Positions 15,726 to 23,083 of a DNA stretch of 24,683 nt are shown one piece after another; within the stretch, counting starts at the first letter, position 1, and each line of letters opens with the position of its first letter. Location: the NCBI GenBank assembly GCA_025060275.1, contig JANXCJ010000011.1, forward strand, positions 1 through 24,683, in the 5' to 3' direction. The stretch comes from Bacteroidia bacterium (GTDB taxonomy: Bacteria > Bacteroidota > Bacteroidia > SpSt-205). Below the pieces are notes generated by a model that was given only the letters and a program-made list of their open reading frames with translations, was not told the DNA's origin and ran no database searches. The translations under genes and the position numbers were made by a program.

Positions 15726-18146
15726 ATGAAGAAGCAGCTTTTTTTTATTATTGTCTGCATAGGGAGCTTGCTAGCTCAGAAGGTAACTATCAAGGGACGC
15801 ATAATAGATGAAACCACCCGAGAACCTCTAATAGGGGCAAAAGTAATGGCGGGTGGCGGAGAGGCAGGAGCTCTTACGGATATGGAAGGGCGTTTCTCCT
15901 TCCAGATTTCTCGGGGGCCCACGTCAAAGATTCAAGTTTCGTATGAAGGATACGAGGAGAAAGAAATTGTAATTCGTATCCTTCCTGAGCAGGAGGAAGT
16001 GAGTATAGAGGTACCCCTATCACCCAAAAACACTATGCTTCAGGAAGTAGTCGTTTCTGCTTCACGGCATGAGCAGAAGATAGAACAGGTATCTGTATCT
16101 ATTGACTTCATTCGCCCTCGGCAGATAGAAAATCTTACTTCTATAGACCCTATCAAGGTGTTAGAGCAGACACCGGGGGTCTCTACGAATAAGGACCAGC
16201 CAAGTATTCGGGGTAGTAGTGGCTATACGTATGGTGCGGGTTCGCGAGTACTTCTCCTGCTGGATGGACTTCCTATGATGAGTCCCGATAGGCTTAGTAC
16301 GCAGTTTGATCTTATCCCGATGGATAATGTCAAGCAGATAGAGATTGTGAAGGGGGCTTCTTCTGTATTGTATGGCCCAGGGGCTTTAGGGGGGATAATT
16401 AATGTTGTCTCGGAAGATGTGAAGACGCAGCCCCGTACTGTGGTAAGGTTACAGCATCAAGTATACGATGCCCCCCGTGCGCCTGTGGGAGATTTTGATG
16501 GCAGAAGTTCTGCTACCCTCACGGCCGCCCATATAGTTCATGCACAGCGTGTGGGAAATTGGGAAGTCAGTGCTCTGTTAGATTTGATAAATGATACGGG
16601 CTTTCGTAAAGAAGGCTTTTCTAGGCGGGCCAGGACATGGATATCTATGAAGCATAATGCACCTTTTCTGGAGGGGCTGCAGTATGGTGTCTCTCTGCAA
16701 GCCAACATAGACTCCAGTGCCACTTACATTGCTTGGGATAGCTTCCCTACCCGAGCGAACTTGGCAGGGGACGGATTTTTGACTTATCAACTTCTTCAGC
16801 GGTATATGGTTGATCCTTTTATATCTTATCTAACTCCTCAGGGGCATCGTCACTGGCTTCGGGGCCGTCACTATAAAACCGTGAATGACCTCAGTACACC
16901 TCAATCAGGTGGTGCTACACTGCATTATTATGACTATCAGTATGTACATAATCTGAAAAAGTGGGGTAAACTGATTGTAGGGGCTAACTACACAGAAAAT
17001 CGGGTGTATGCTAAACAGGTTTTTGGTAGGGCTCGTGGTCGCCAAGCAGCGGCTTTTGCTCAAGCAGAGATAGATATATGGAAGTTTCACATAAGTGGGG
17101 GCGTGCGCTATCAATATGAAGATATTCTCGGGGATACAAGCATAAAGTTCAGTGAGGGAAGTGTAGTTAAGGGAGAAAGAGCTGCCTATGTAGAGATAGT
17201 TACTATACGAGAGCCCGTTTTGCGGGGTGGGATTACTTTTACGCCTTTCCCTGGGACTATCCTGAGAGCCTCTTATGGTCAAGGGCTTCGTAGTCCCTCT
17301 GTGGCGGAGCGTTTCACTGCTACGGGAGCGGGAGGTATTACCGTATTTCCTAATCCTACCGTGAAGGTAGAGAGAGGCTATAGCGCAGAAATAGGTCTCC
17401 GTCAGTATGTAAAAGTCAAAGAAAGTCTGAAAGGCTTCGTAGATGTCTCAGCCTTTCGGATGGAGTTTAGAGATATGGTAGAATTCCAAATCAATATGGA
17501 TGTTTTACTGGGGGGCTTCCCGGGGCTTCCTTTTTCAGCGATAAATCTGTCCCGAGGTATTATTCAGGGTATAGAGCCCTTGTGGGGTTTTCGCTATGAG
17601 AAAAGTAAATTCTTTTTGAGTCTTAGCGGAGGGCTCACTCTCATAGACCCCCGTAATCCTGACGGAAGTAAGGCCTTAGATACCATGAATAATACCCGGG
17701 GAGCCTTCACGGTCGTAAATACAATGATTGCTAACCCCCCGGTAGGAACCCCAGAATATTTGATAGGAAGAGATATCCCTTACACTCTAAAGTATAGAAA
17801 CAAGCAGATACTGCGTTCTATACTAGAAATCGGCTATGGAAAGGTGTCTCTGACTACAAACTTCCGCTATTCTAGCCCTATCACGAATGTGGACAAGCTT
17901 TTCTTTCTCTTAGGGGCTAGTCCTAATCCTCAACCACCTCAGCGGCTGGGAGGATTAGAGGAGTTTTTCAGGGACTATGCTTCTAAGCCCTACACAGTGT
18001 GGGACTTTATTCTTGCGTACGATTCGGCTAAGGCCCGGTGGTCCTTTCATATATTCAACGCCTTTAATAGCATCTATAGCACGCTGCCAGGAGTCCTAAA
18101 TGAACAAAGGAGTTTTGCTATTCAGTGTATCTTACGAATTCACTGA
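15726..18146 (+). CDS. TonB-dependent outer-membrane receptor
   Basis: 806 residues: signal peptide MKKQLFFIIVCIGSLLA (cut before Q18), a CarboxypepD_reg-like domain (about 20-100, with VTIKGRIIDETTREPLIGAKV and GALTDMEGRFSF), a plug domain (about 107-240, with EVVVSASRHEQKIEQVSVSI, TPGVSTNKDQPSIRGSSG, DGLPMMSPD, VKGASSVLYGPGALGGIINV), then a beta-barrel with the receptor signature LRASYGQGLRSPSVAERF. It imports a siderophore, cobalamin, metal or glycan using TonB energy; the ligand is not evident, though the build is closer to metal/vitamin receptors than to the longer SusC type. The last residues (AIQCILRIH) lack the usual C-terminal aromatic. A small barrel protein gene follows 26 nt later. 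Confidence 0.92.
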   Translation: MKKQLFFIIVCIGSLLAQKVTIKGRIIDETTREPLIGAKVMAGGGEAGALTDMEGRFSFQISRGPTSKIQVSYEGYEEKEIVIRILPEQEEVSIEVPLSPKNTMLQEVVVSASRHEQKIEQVSVSIDFIRPRQIENLTSIDPIKVLEQTPGVSTNKDQPSIRGSSGYTYGAGSRVLLLLDGLPMMSPDRLSTQFDLIPMDNVKQIEIVKGASSVLYGPGALGGIINVVSEDVKTQPRTVVRLQHQVYDAPRAPVGDFDGRSSATLTAAHIVHAQRVGNWEVSALLDLINDTGFRKEGFSRRARTWISMKHNAPFLEGLQYGVSLQANIDSSATYIAWDSFPTRANLAGDGFLTYQLLQRYMVDPFISYLTPQGHRHWLRGRHYKTVNDLSTPQSGGATLHYYDYQYVHNLKKWGKLIVGANYTENRVYAKQVFGRARGRQAAAFAQAEIDIWKFHISGGVRYQYEDILGDTSIKFSEGSVVKGERAAYVEIVTIREPVLRGGITFTPFPGTILRASYGQGLRSPSVAERFTATGAGGITVFPNPTVKVERGYSAEIGLRQYVKVKESLKGFVDVSAFRMEFRDMVEFQINMDVLLGGFPGLPFSAINLSRGIIQGIEPLWGFRYEKSKFFLSLSGGLTLIDPRNPDGSKALDTMNNTRGAFTVVNTMIANPPVGTPEYLIGRDIPYTLKYRNKQILRSILEIGYGKVSLTTNFRYSSPITNVDKLFFLLGASPNPQPPQRLGGLEEFFRDYASKPYTVWDFILAYDSAKARWSFHIFNAFNSIYSTLPGVLNEQRSFAIQCILRIH

Positions 18147-18157
18147 GGATTTTGTTT

Positions 18158-18165
18158 TACATTTG
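18158..18165 (+). promoter_or_regulatory. TAnnTTTG promoter element for the small barrel protein
   Basis: TACATTTG ends 7 nt before ATG 18173, within the 26-nt gap after the TonB receptor, so the gene can be transcribed separately from the receptor. Confidence 0.5.
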
Positions 18166-18172
18166 TGGCGCT

Positions 18173-18946
18173 ATGCGAGTACTGCGCAAAACAGGTATGG
18201 GTTTAGCCCTACTTATCACGGGGCTTTATGCACAGGAAGGAGTAAAGTTTGGTATCAGAGTTAGTCCTGGGTTAGGGTTTTTTAGTTTGGACTCCTTAGG
18301 AAGGACCGTGAGAAATCTCGGTGGTCAAGGTGTCTTCAACTTCGTAGGGGGGCTCATGCTTAGCTTTGGCTTCTCAGATAATGTAGCATTCCTGATAGGG
18401 GCGGGGGTAGGTACAGCTGGCGGTAAAATTGAATACAGGCCAAACTATGGTATATATGGGAAAACTTTATCTGGGCGGGATACAGTGGTTCTCTTAGGTA
18501 ATACGGGCTTGTCTAGCGCTACTACCGTAACATACAGAATCACTACCATAGGCGTGCCTGTATGGATTAAGATGCGAACTAACACTATTGGTCCTACTCC
18601 TCTGCGTGCGAAGGCCTTATTAGGGGGCCAGGCGGATATCAGAGTGGGCTCCTCAACTAACTCCGATAAAAAGATACTCTCGGCTAACTTTATAGACCAA
18701 GAGCGCACTCGTACTGCAGAGCATTTTGGGCAGTTTCTGGCATGTGGTTCATTTGGAGCGGGAGTAGATGTGGATTTAGAGGGAATTGGCGTAATTGATT
18801 TTGCTGTCATATATAATCATGGCTTAGTAAACTTCCTGGACAAGGAGTTCAAGTTTGATGAGGGTAATGTAAAGGACTTGCAACCTTACAAAGAGCTTAA
18901 GGCGAGACTAAGTAGTTTGCAATTCAACCTTATCTTCTGGTTCTGA
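18173..18946 (+). CDS. Outer-membrane beta-barrel protein (PorT-like / porin-family)
   Basis: 257 residues from ATG 18173 (MRVLRKTGMGLALLITGLYA, cut before Q21). The in-frame ATG at 18125 overlaps the receptor gene and would put a charged, non-signal stretch first. Alternating strands (KFGIRVSPGLGFFSL, VFNFVGGLMLSFGFSDNVAFLIGAGVGTAGG) and a final aromatic-ended strand (LQFNLIFWF) are characteristic of small 8-stranded barrels. The function is unknown; members of this type are structural or T9SS accessory proteins. It lies downstream of a TonB receptor and upstream of a strong intrinsic terminator. Confidence 0.75.
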   Translation: MRVLRKTGMGLALLITGLYAQEGVKFGIRVSPGLGFFSLDSLGRTVRNLGGQGVFNFVGGLMLSFGFSDNVAFLIGAGVGTAGGKIEYRPNYGIYGKTLSGRDTVVLLGNTGLSSATTVTYRITTIGVPVWIKMRTNTIGPTPLRAKALLGGQADIRVGSSTNSDKKILSANFIDQERTRTAEHFGQFLACGSFGAGVDVDLEGIGVIDFAVIYNHGLVNFLDKEFKFDEGNVKDLQPYKELKARLSSLQFNLIFWF

Positions 18947-18973
18947 TACAATCTTTCAGAATTTATCCTGAAG

Positions 18974-19017
18974 AGCCCGCGGCACGGAAAAGGTGTGCCG
19001 CGGCTTTCTTGTTTCTT
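18974..19017 (+). terminator. Intrinsic terminator after the TonB receptor/barrel unit
   Basis: AGCC-C-GCGGCAC (18974-18985) pairs with GTGCCGCGGCT (18995-19005) with one bulged C and a 9-nt loop, followed directly by TTTCTTGTTTCTT. It is a GC-rich stem plus T-rich tail 28 nt after the stop at 18946. Confidence 0.8.
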
Positions 19018-19055
19018 AAAGAAAGGGGAATATTCTCACTAATCAAGAAATTTGC

Positions 19056-19063
19056 TAAATTTG
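19056..19063 (+). promoter_or_regulatory. TAnnTTTG promoter element for the T9SS-substrate gene
   Basis: TAAATTTG ends 8 nt before ATG 19072. It lies downstream of the terminator at 18974-19017 and marks the start of the next transcription unit. It also supports 19072 rather than the in-frame ATG 19009 as the start. Confidence 0.55.
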
Positions 19064-19071
19064 CACTGGTT

Positions 19072-20310
19072 ATGCATAGGAGCCTTTTCAGTGTGGGTTT
19101 GCTTGGGCTTGGTCTCTGGGGGCAAGAAATGTACATTCGCAACGATATCGTTTACGTATCTAATCAGGACACACTTGCGGTGGTAGGGGCTCCACCAGGC
19201 GACCTTCAGGTGGATGGTACGGGCATCATAGAGAATAACGGCGGGGTGGTGTGGTTGACGGGGGACTGGATAAATTCCTCTTCGGGAGATGGCTTTGTGA
19301 CTCCTCGTACAGGCTGGCTGTGGATGGTAGGAGGATATCAACGGTTTGTAGGGCCTACTTCCACATTCTATAATAGCATAGCTCTCTTCAATAATGGGGG
19401 CGATATAAAAGAGATGGTGGGGGCTGATGGTCGTATTGAAAACTTTCTCCAGCTGAATGATTGTGAGCTTCGCACCAATACTCACCTCATGCTAGTCGAA
19501 AATACTGATCCTAACGCAATTACACGCACAAGTGGATTTGTAAGCAGCACTGGCAGCGGGCGGTTAGGCAGACGCACAGACCGCACAGCAACCTATCTAT
19601 TCCCTGTGGGAGATAGGCAACTCGGTCCTTTCCGTTATAGGCCTGTAGAAATAACGCCTTCAAATAATCCCCACACCTTTTTAGTTCGTTTTGCAAATGT
19701 GGACCCTACATCGGAGGGATATGACCGTACTTCGGTGCTTTCCCCTATAGAACTGGCAAATGAGTTCTTCTATCATATTGTGGAGAGACAGCAGGGACTT
19801 GATGCCATAGGACTGAGGATTTGGTATGATGAGAGTAATGACGTGTATACAGACACCTTAGCCCACTGGGAGGTTCCAGCTAATCGGTGGGAAGCTGTGA
19901 ACACGCAGATTAATAGGAATGCAGGAATAGCCCAGACAGGGATGACCCAAAGTGCATATATGGAGACGCAAAACTGGTCTAACTTTTCCTCCCCAAACTT
20001 TGCACTTGCACGTATCCGTCGCCCGTTTGTAATATATGTCCCCGATGTGTTTTCTCCGAATGGAGATGGAAGTAATGATGAGTTTCTTGTGTATTATCGT
20101 GGGCTAGCTCGTATAGAGTTGCGTATTTATGATAGATGGGGGCTCCTTATCTGGCGGGGGGAACAAGGTCCTGAAGGACCTATACGCTGGAATGGAAAGA
20201 CTCAACGAGGCGAAGACGTACCAGAGGACGCGTATGTCTTTGTAGTAAAAGGCTACCTTTACGATGGTAAGACGACTGAAAGAGCAGGAACTGTAACCGT
20301 AATCCGATAA
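19072..20310 (+). CDS. Secreted protein with gliding-motility-type (CHU_C) C-terminal domain, probable type IX secretion substrate
   Basis: 412 residues from ATG 19072 (MHRSLFSVGLLGLGLWG, cut before Q18). The in-frame upstream ATG at 19009 lies over the terminator tail and gives no signal peptide at the N-terminus. The central part (about 30-315) is a beta-rich surface protein with no recognised enzyme motif. The last ~95 residues (PDVFSPNGDGSNDEF, then RIYDRWGLLIWRG, then WNGKTQRGEDVPEDAYVFVVKG) are the gliding-motility-associated C-terminal domain, a type-B sorting signal for the Bacteroidota type IX secretion system. It should therefore cross the outer membrane and be anchored or released. 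The next gene starts 5 nt after its stop. Confidence 0.88.
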   Translation: MHRSLFSVGLLGLGLWGQEMYIRNDIVYVSNQDTLAVVGAPPGDLQVDGTGIIENNGGVVWLTGDWINSSSGDGFVTPRTGWLWMVGGYQRFVGPTSTFYNSIALFNNGGDIKEMVGADGRIENFLQLNDCELRTNTHLMLVENTDPNAITRTSGFVSSTGSGRLGRRTDRTATYLFPVGDRQLGPFRYRPVEITPSNNPHTFLVRFANVDPTSEGYDRTSVLSPIELANEFFYHIVERQQGLDAIGLRIWYDESNDVYTDTLAHWEVPANRWEAVNTQINRNAGIAQTGMTQSAYMETQNWSNFSSPNFALARIRRPFVIYVPDVFSPNGDGSNDEFLVYYRGLARIELRIYDRWGLLIWRGEQGPEGPIRWNGKTQRGEDVPEDAYVFVVKGYLYDGKTTERAGTVTVIR

Positions 20311-20315
20311 ACGAT

Positions 20316-22043
20316 ATGCATATGAGGCAGTACAGATGGATGAGTGGGCTTGCAGTTACTCTTCTTTGGGGTCAAGTAGGTATAGGTACTACTTCCCCCA
20401 CTCATAAGCTGGACGTAGCAGGAGAAGCCCGCATTCGCACTATGAATCCCCTACCTTCTCCATTTAGGTTAGTAGGTGCAGATGCACAAGGGGTGCTGGG
20501 TGAGATACGCGGTCAAAATCAAGGTGATCTCATCCAGTGGGACGCAAATGCTAATCAGTGGATAATCGGACCAGCTCAGCCAGATGCCTGGCTACTACGG
20601 GGTAACTCTGGAACCAATCCAAATGTGAATTTCTTGGGTACTATAGATGGCGTAGATTTGGCAATTAGAACGAATAACACAGAAAGGATGCGTATCTTAA
20701 GTAGCGGCGAAATTCGTATCAATACTGCTACTACTGCTAAGCAAGTGCATATAGAAGGTAGTAATAATGGCGGCCTCCAAGTTACTGTAAATAGCAATGG
20801 TGCCACGGGAATATCGGCAAATCTTTTTAGCTCTACCTTAGTTGGCGGTGGAAACGTAGCACATGGAATAGAAGTAGTTACCTCTGGGGATGCTAATTAC
20901 CTAATCGGATTAGGTAGTACGACCAGTCCTGCTCAGGCAGGAACGAACATAGCTATGAGGGGGGTTTCTGAAAATACCACAGGCAGAGCGATAGGAGTGT
21001 GGGGCGCCATAGGAGATGCTACGACCTATATTGGGAGCGTTTCATCTACCTACTCTACGGGGGTATTAGCCTACAATCAGGATGCTTTGTTACCCTTAGC
21101 AGGCGTACTTGCGACTCCGACTGCGCCACCAGCCGCTGAACAAAAGTATGCTCTAGTGGCTCGGGGACGTATGCTTGTAGAGAATGGACAGCTTATTGTT
21201 TCAGGACCTATTTATAACCCTGCTGCGGCTCCTGTGATTACGGGTATTCCCACTGGAGCAGGCACAAGGCTTTTATTCCTTCCCGAGAGATGTGCATGGC
21301 GTGCTGTGGGTATATCTTCTCGTGCCGATGATCCCTTCGCTCCTAACCAAACTGACCACGCAAACCCTTCGGAGATTGGATACGCTTCATTTGCTACGGG
21401 ATTGAATGTTAGAGCTTCCGGCGTGCTAACTTTTGTAGCAGGTGTTGCTAGTCAAGCTACTGCCACAGGTGCTGTAGCTTTGGGGAAATATGTCTCTACT
21501 ACCCATCCCGGTTCTTTCCAGATTGGAGATGATCCAGGAAATCCAAATCAACGAGCTCTCTCTCCTCTTCGCTCTGTGCTCTCTAATCAGTTCAGCAGTC
21601 GCTTCTATAATGGTTATAGATTTTTGGTGCGAGAAAAAGACAATGCTGCTCCATGGAACGCAAATCCATTCCCTACTCCAGATCCTACCCAGCCTCCCGA
21701 TGTGTATCCGAATAAGATACCGGGTGTCTTCATTGCAGGTATGTATAATCACAATCGCTTCATGAGAGACTACGGTGTGGGGGATGGATGGGTGGGAATT
21801 GGTACGCAACTACCTGATGCACCGTTGCATATCATTTCTACATGGGAGAATAGAGGAATCATAGTGGATGATGGCTCTGTGATTACCAGAGGAGGAGGAG
21901 ATGTGGAGGTAGCAGGGAATGGCACTTTTCGAGCGGCTGGACAAGCAGGACTTACTGTAACCATAGATGTAATAGGAAGTAATGGGCAACCCTGTCAGCT
22001 TATCTTCTCCAAGGGTATCTTAGTAGGGGAGAACTGTCCCTAA
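20316..22043 (+). CDS. Tail-fibre/YadA-like repetitive surface protein
   Basis: 575 residues (ATG 20322 would remove two). The signal peptide ends LLWG with Q20 next. Immediately after it comes VGIGTTSPTHKLDVAGEARI, a module common in Bacteroidota fibre-like secreted proteins. At about 88-135 a second familiar module follows (AWLLRGNSGTNPNVNFLG, then RTNNTERMRILSSGEIRIN). At about 349-393 there are YadA-head-like short repeats (YASFATGLNVRASG, GVASQATATGAVALG), and near the C-terminus a second VGIGTQLPDAPLHI. No S74 intramolecular chaperone and no CHU_C or Por-type sorting domain is visible, so its export route past the inner membrane is unclear. It probably forms an elongated, possibly trimeric, surface fibre. 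It is co-transcribed with the T9SS-type protein 5 nt upstream. Confidence 0.75.
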   Translation: MHMRQYRWMSGLAVTLLWGQVGIGTTSPTHKLDVAGEARIRTMNPLPSPFRLVGADAQGVLGEIRGQNQGDLIQWDANANQWIIGPAQPDAWLLRGNSGTNPNVNFLGTIDGVDLAIRTNNTERMRILSSGEIRINTATTAKQVHIEGSNNGGLQVTVNSNGATGISANLFSSTLVGGGNVAHGIEVVTSGDANYLIGLGSTTSPAQAGTNIAMRGVSENTTGRAIGVWGAIGDATTYIGSVSSTYSTGVLAYNQDALLPLAGVLATPTAPPAAEQKYALVARGRMLVENGQLIVSGPIYNPAAAPVITGIPTGAGTRLLFLPERCAWRAVGISSRADDPFAPNQTDHANPSEIGYASFATGLNVRASGVLTFVAGVASQATATGAVALGKYVSTTHPGSFQIGDDPGNPNQRALSPLRSVLSNQFSSRFYNGYRFLVREKDNAAPWNANPFPTPDPTQPPDVYPNKIPGVFIAGMYNHNRFMRDYGVGDGWVGIGTQLPDAPLHIISTWENRGIIVDDGSVITRGGGDVEVAGNGTFRAAGQAGLTVTIDVIGSNGQPCQLIFSKGILVGENCP

Positions 22044-22251
22044 GATTATTAGCATAACCTGAAAAAGTGGGGAGGATGCCTACGCTCTCATGAGGTCTTT
22101 GTTATGAAAGGCTATATGGGACCCTCCCCTACATAACTTGTTAGAAGTAAAAAGAAGCGTATAGAATTGTCTTAGGTGAGTTTTCAGGTCTGGGAATGGC
22201 TTCCAAGTGAGTATTGATTAGGTTAGGAATGCTCTTTGGAAAGTCCTGGCG

Positions 22252-22284
22252 GATTTTCAGAAAAATCAGATTATTGATTTTCTG
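22252..22284. repeat. Two mutually exclusive stem-loops
   Basis: GATTTT (22252-22257) can pair with AAAATC (22262-22267). The segment CAGAAAAATCA (22258-22268) can instead pair with TGATTTTCTG (22275-22284), with one bulged A and a 6-nt loop. The two pairings use the same central bases and cannot form together. Confidence 0.4.
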
Positions 22285-22430
22285 GGTTTCACCAAGATTC
22301 TGAAAAACCATCCAAGTTCTCGCAGATACAGGCTTAGGAGGATTTTTTTCGTTCCTATAGCTTTCTTCCCTTATTGTTAATCTATTAGAGGATTATAGGC
22401 ACTGGTATTTCCCTTTCTTGATGACCATGA

Positions 22431-22448
22431 GCCGCATGGAGATGCGGC
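22431..22448. repeat. Perfect 7-bp hairpin with a four-base loop
   Basis: GCCGCAT and ATGCGGC flank GGAG. The stem is GC-rich. No T-run follows on either strand, so it is not a standard terminator. Confidence 0.5.
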
Positions 22449-22602
22449 GTAGAGCGGGAAAAAACCCTATCCTAAAAATCTGTAGCATGGGGATTTAAGT
22501 TGTAGAGTCCCTACTCTTAGACAGCTTCTTATGCTCCCTCCATATAAACTCTGATGTTGAGAAAGAAACTGGCGCTTCAGTCGTCCTACGGATAAAGCAT
22601 TG

Positions 22603-22625
22603 CAGAGCTATATTATACAGCTCTG
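22603..22625. repeat. Perfect 7-bp inverted repeat with 9-nt AT loop
   Basis: CAGAGCT and AGCTCTG flank ATATTATAC in the gene-free region. The role is unknown. Confidence 0.45.
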
Positions 22626-22942
22626 AGAGAGAGGGGCGACCTTTATTGAGTTCTGGATAATCCATTTAGTACTGCTAGCGGGGGGCACTGCTATTAGACT
22701 AAACTGGGGCATTCAGAAACGTAAAAAGAGAAGAACCAGTAGGATAGCTTATCGCAACTGGAAGAAGCTTGCTTTCATCTGCACTCAGTTTCAAAGGCGC
22801 TGCTACGCCTCTGCTTAAGCTTTGTTGGTATTATGAGGTAGAAACCTGCACTATTGGCACTAATAAAAGGGGTGCATTGATCAGAGGAAGTTCTAAATAG
22901 CTAAGTTCCTAAGGCTTTGAGGCGCACTCCAAAGTCTCTATG

Positions 22943-22955
22943 GGCTATCATAGCC
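22943..22955. repeat. 13-bp palindrome upstream of the DarT-DarG fusion
   Basis: GGCTAT-C-ATAGCC is a perfect odd-length palindrome about 130 nt before the fusion start codon. This is a size suited to a dimeric repressor, but it is far from the TAAGTTTG element at 23072. Confidence 0.3.
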
Positions 22956-23071
22956 GTTGAATCTTTCTCTGAGCATGATCGGACACTCCACCGGTACAGG
23001 CAAATGCGGTTTTTCAGAAGACATGGACATTCACTCACTCAGATGGGCAAAAAGCGGTCTCCAGCAAGCCG

Positions 23072-23079
23072 TAAGTTTG
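23072..23079 (+). promoter_or_regulatory. TAnnTTTG promoter element for the DarT-DarG fusion
   Basis: TAAGTTTG ends 4 nt before ATG 23084, predicting a leaderless or nearly leaderless mRNA for the fusion gene. Confidence 0.55.
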
Positions 23080-23083
23080 CTTT

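Larger units (their letters stand above)
22044..23083. other. About 1 kb without a recognisable gene; several short hairpins
   Basis: No frame of either strand encodes a product I recognise, and frames are broken by frequent stops. Visible structures are GGGGAGG/CCTCCCC (22069-22075 / 22123-22129), the competing stems at 22252-22284, GCCGCAT-GGAG-ATGCGGC (22431-22448), CAGAGCT/AGCTCTG (22603-22609 / 22619-22625), AGGCG/CGCCT (22795-22799 / 22806-22810), GGCTTTG/CAAAGTC (22913-22919 / 22930-22936) and GGCTAT-C-ATAGCC (22943-22955). No tRNA, tmRNA, RNase P or SRP signature was found. The stretch may be a decayed gene or element left beside the defence locus, or a structured RNA; the sequence does not decide. 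Confidence 0.5.

Noticed and set aside
22069..22129. Terminator after the fibre-like protein gene
   Set aside because: GGGGAGG and CCTCCCC are perfect complements but 47 nt apart and followed by no T-run.
22431..22448. Group II intron domain V
   Set aside because: There is an AGCCGC start, but the stem has no two-base bulge, no GAAA tetraloop and no intron-encoded protein nearby.
22640..22820. Open stretch with basic residues (KRKKRRTSRIAYRNWKK) suggesting a transposase remnant
   Set aside because: About 60 codons without a start or a recognised catalytic motif, and neighbouring frames are also open for short lengths; not enough to call a pseudogene.
22044..23083. tRNA, tmRNA, RNase P or SRP RNA in the gene-free region
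   Set aside because: No T-loop GGTTCGAAT-like segment, no tmRNA tag reading frame, and no GAGGAAAGTC-type RNase P core was found.
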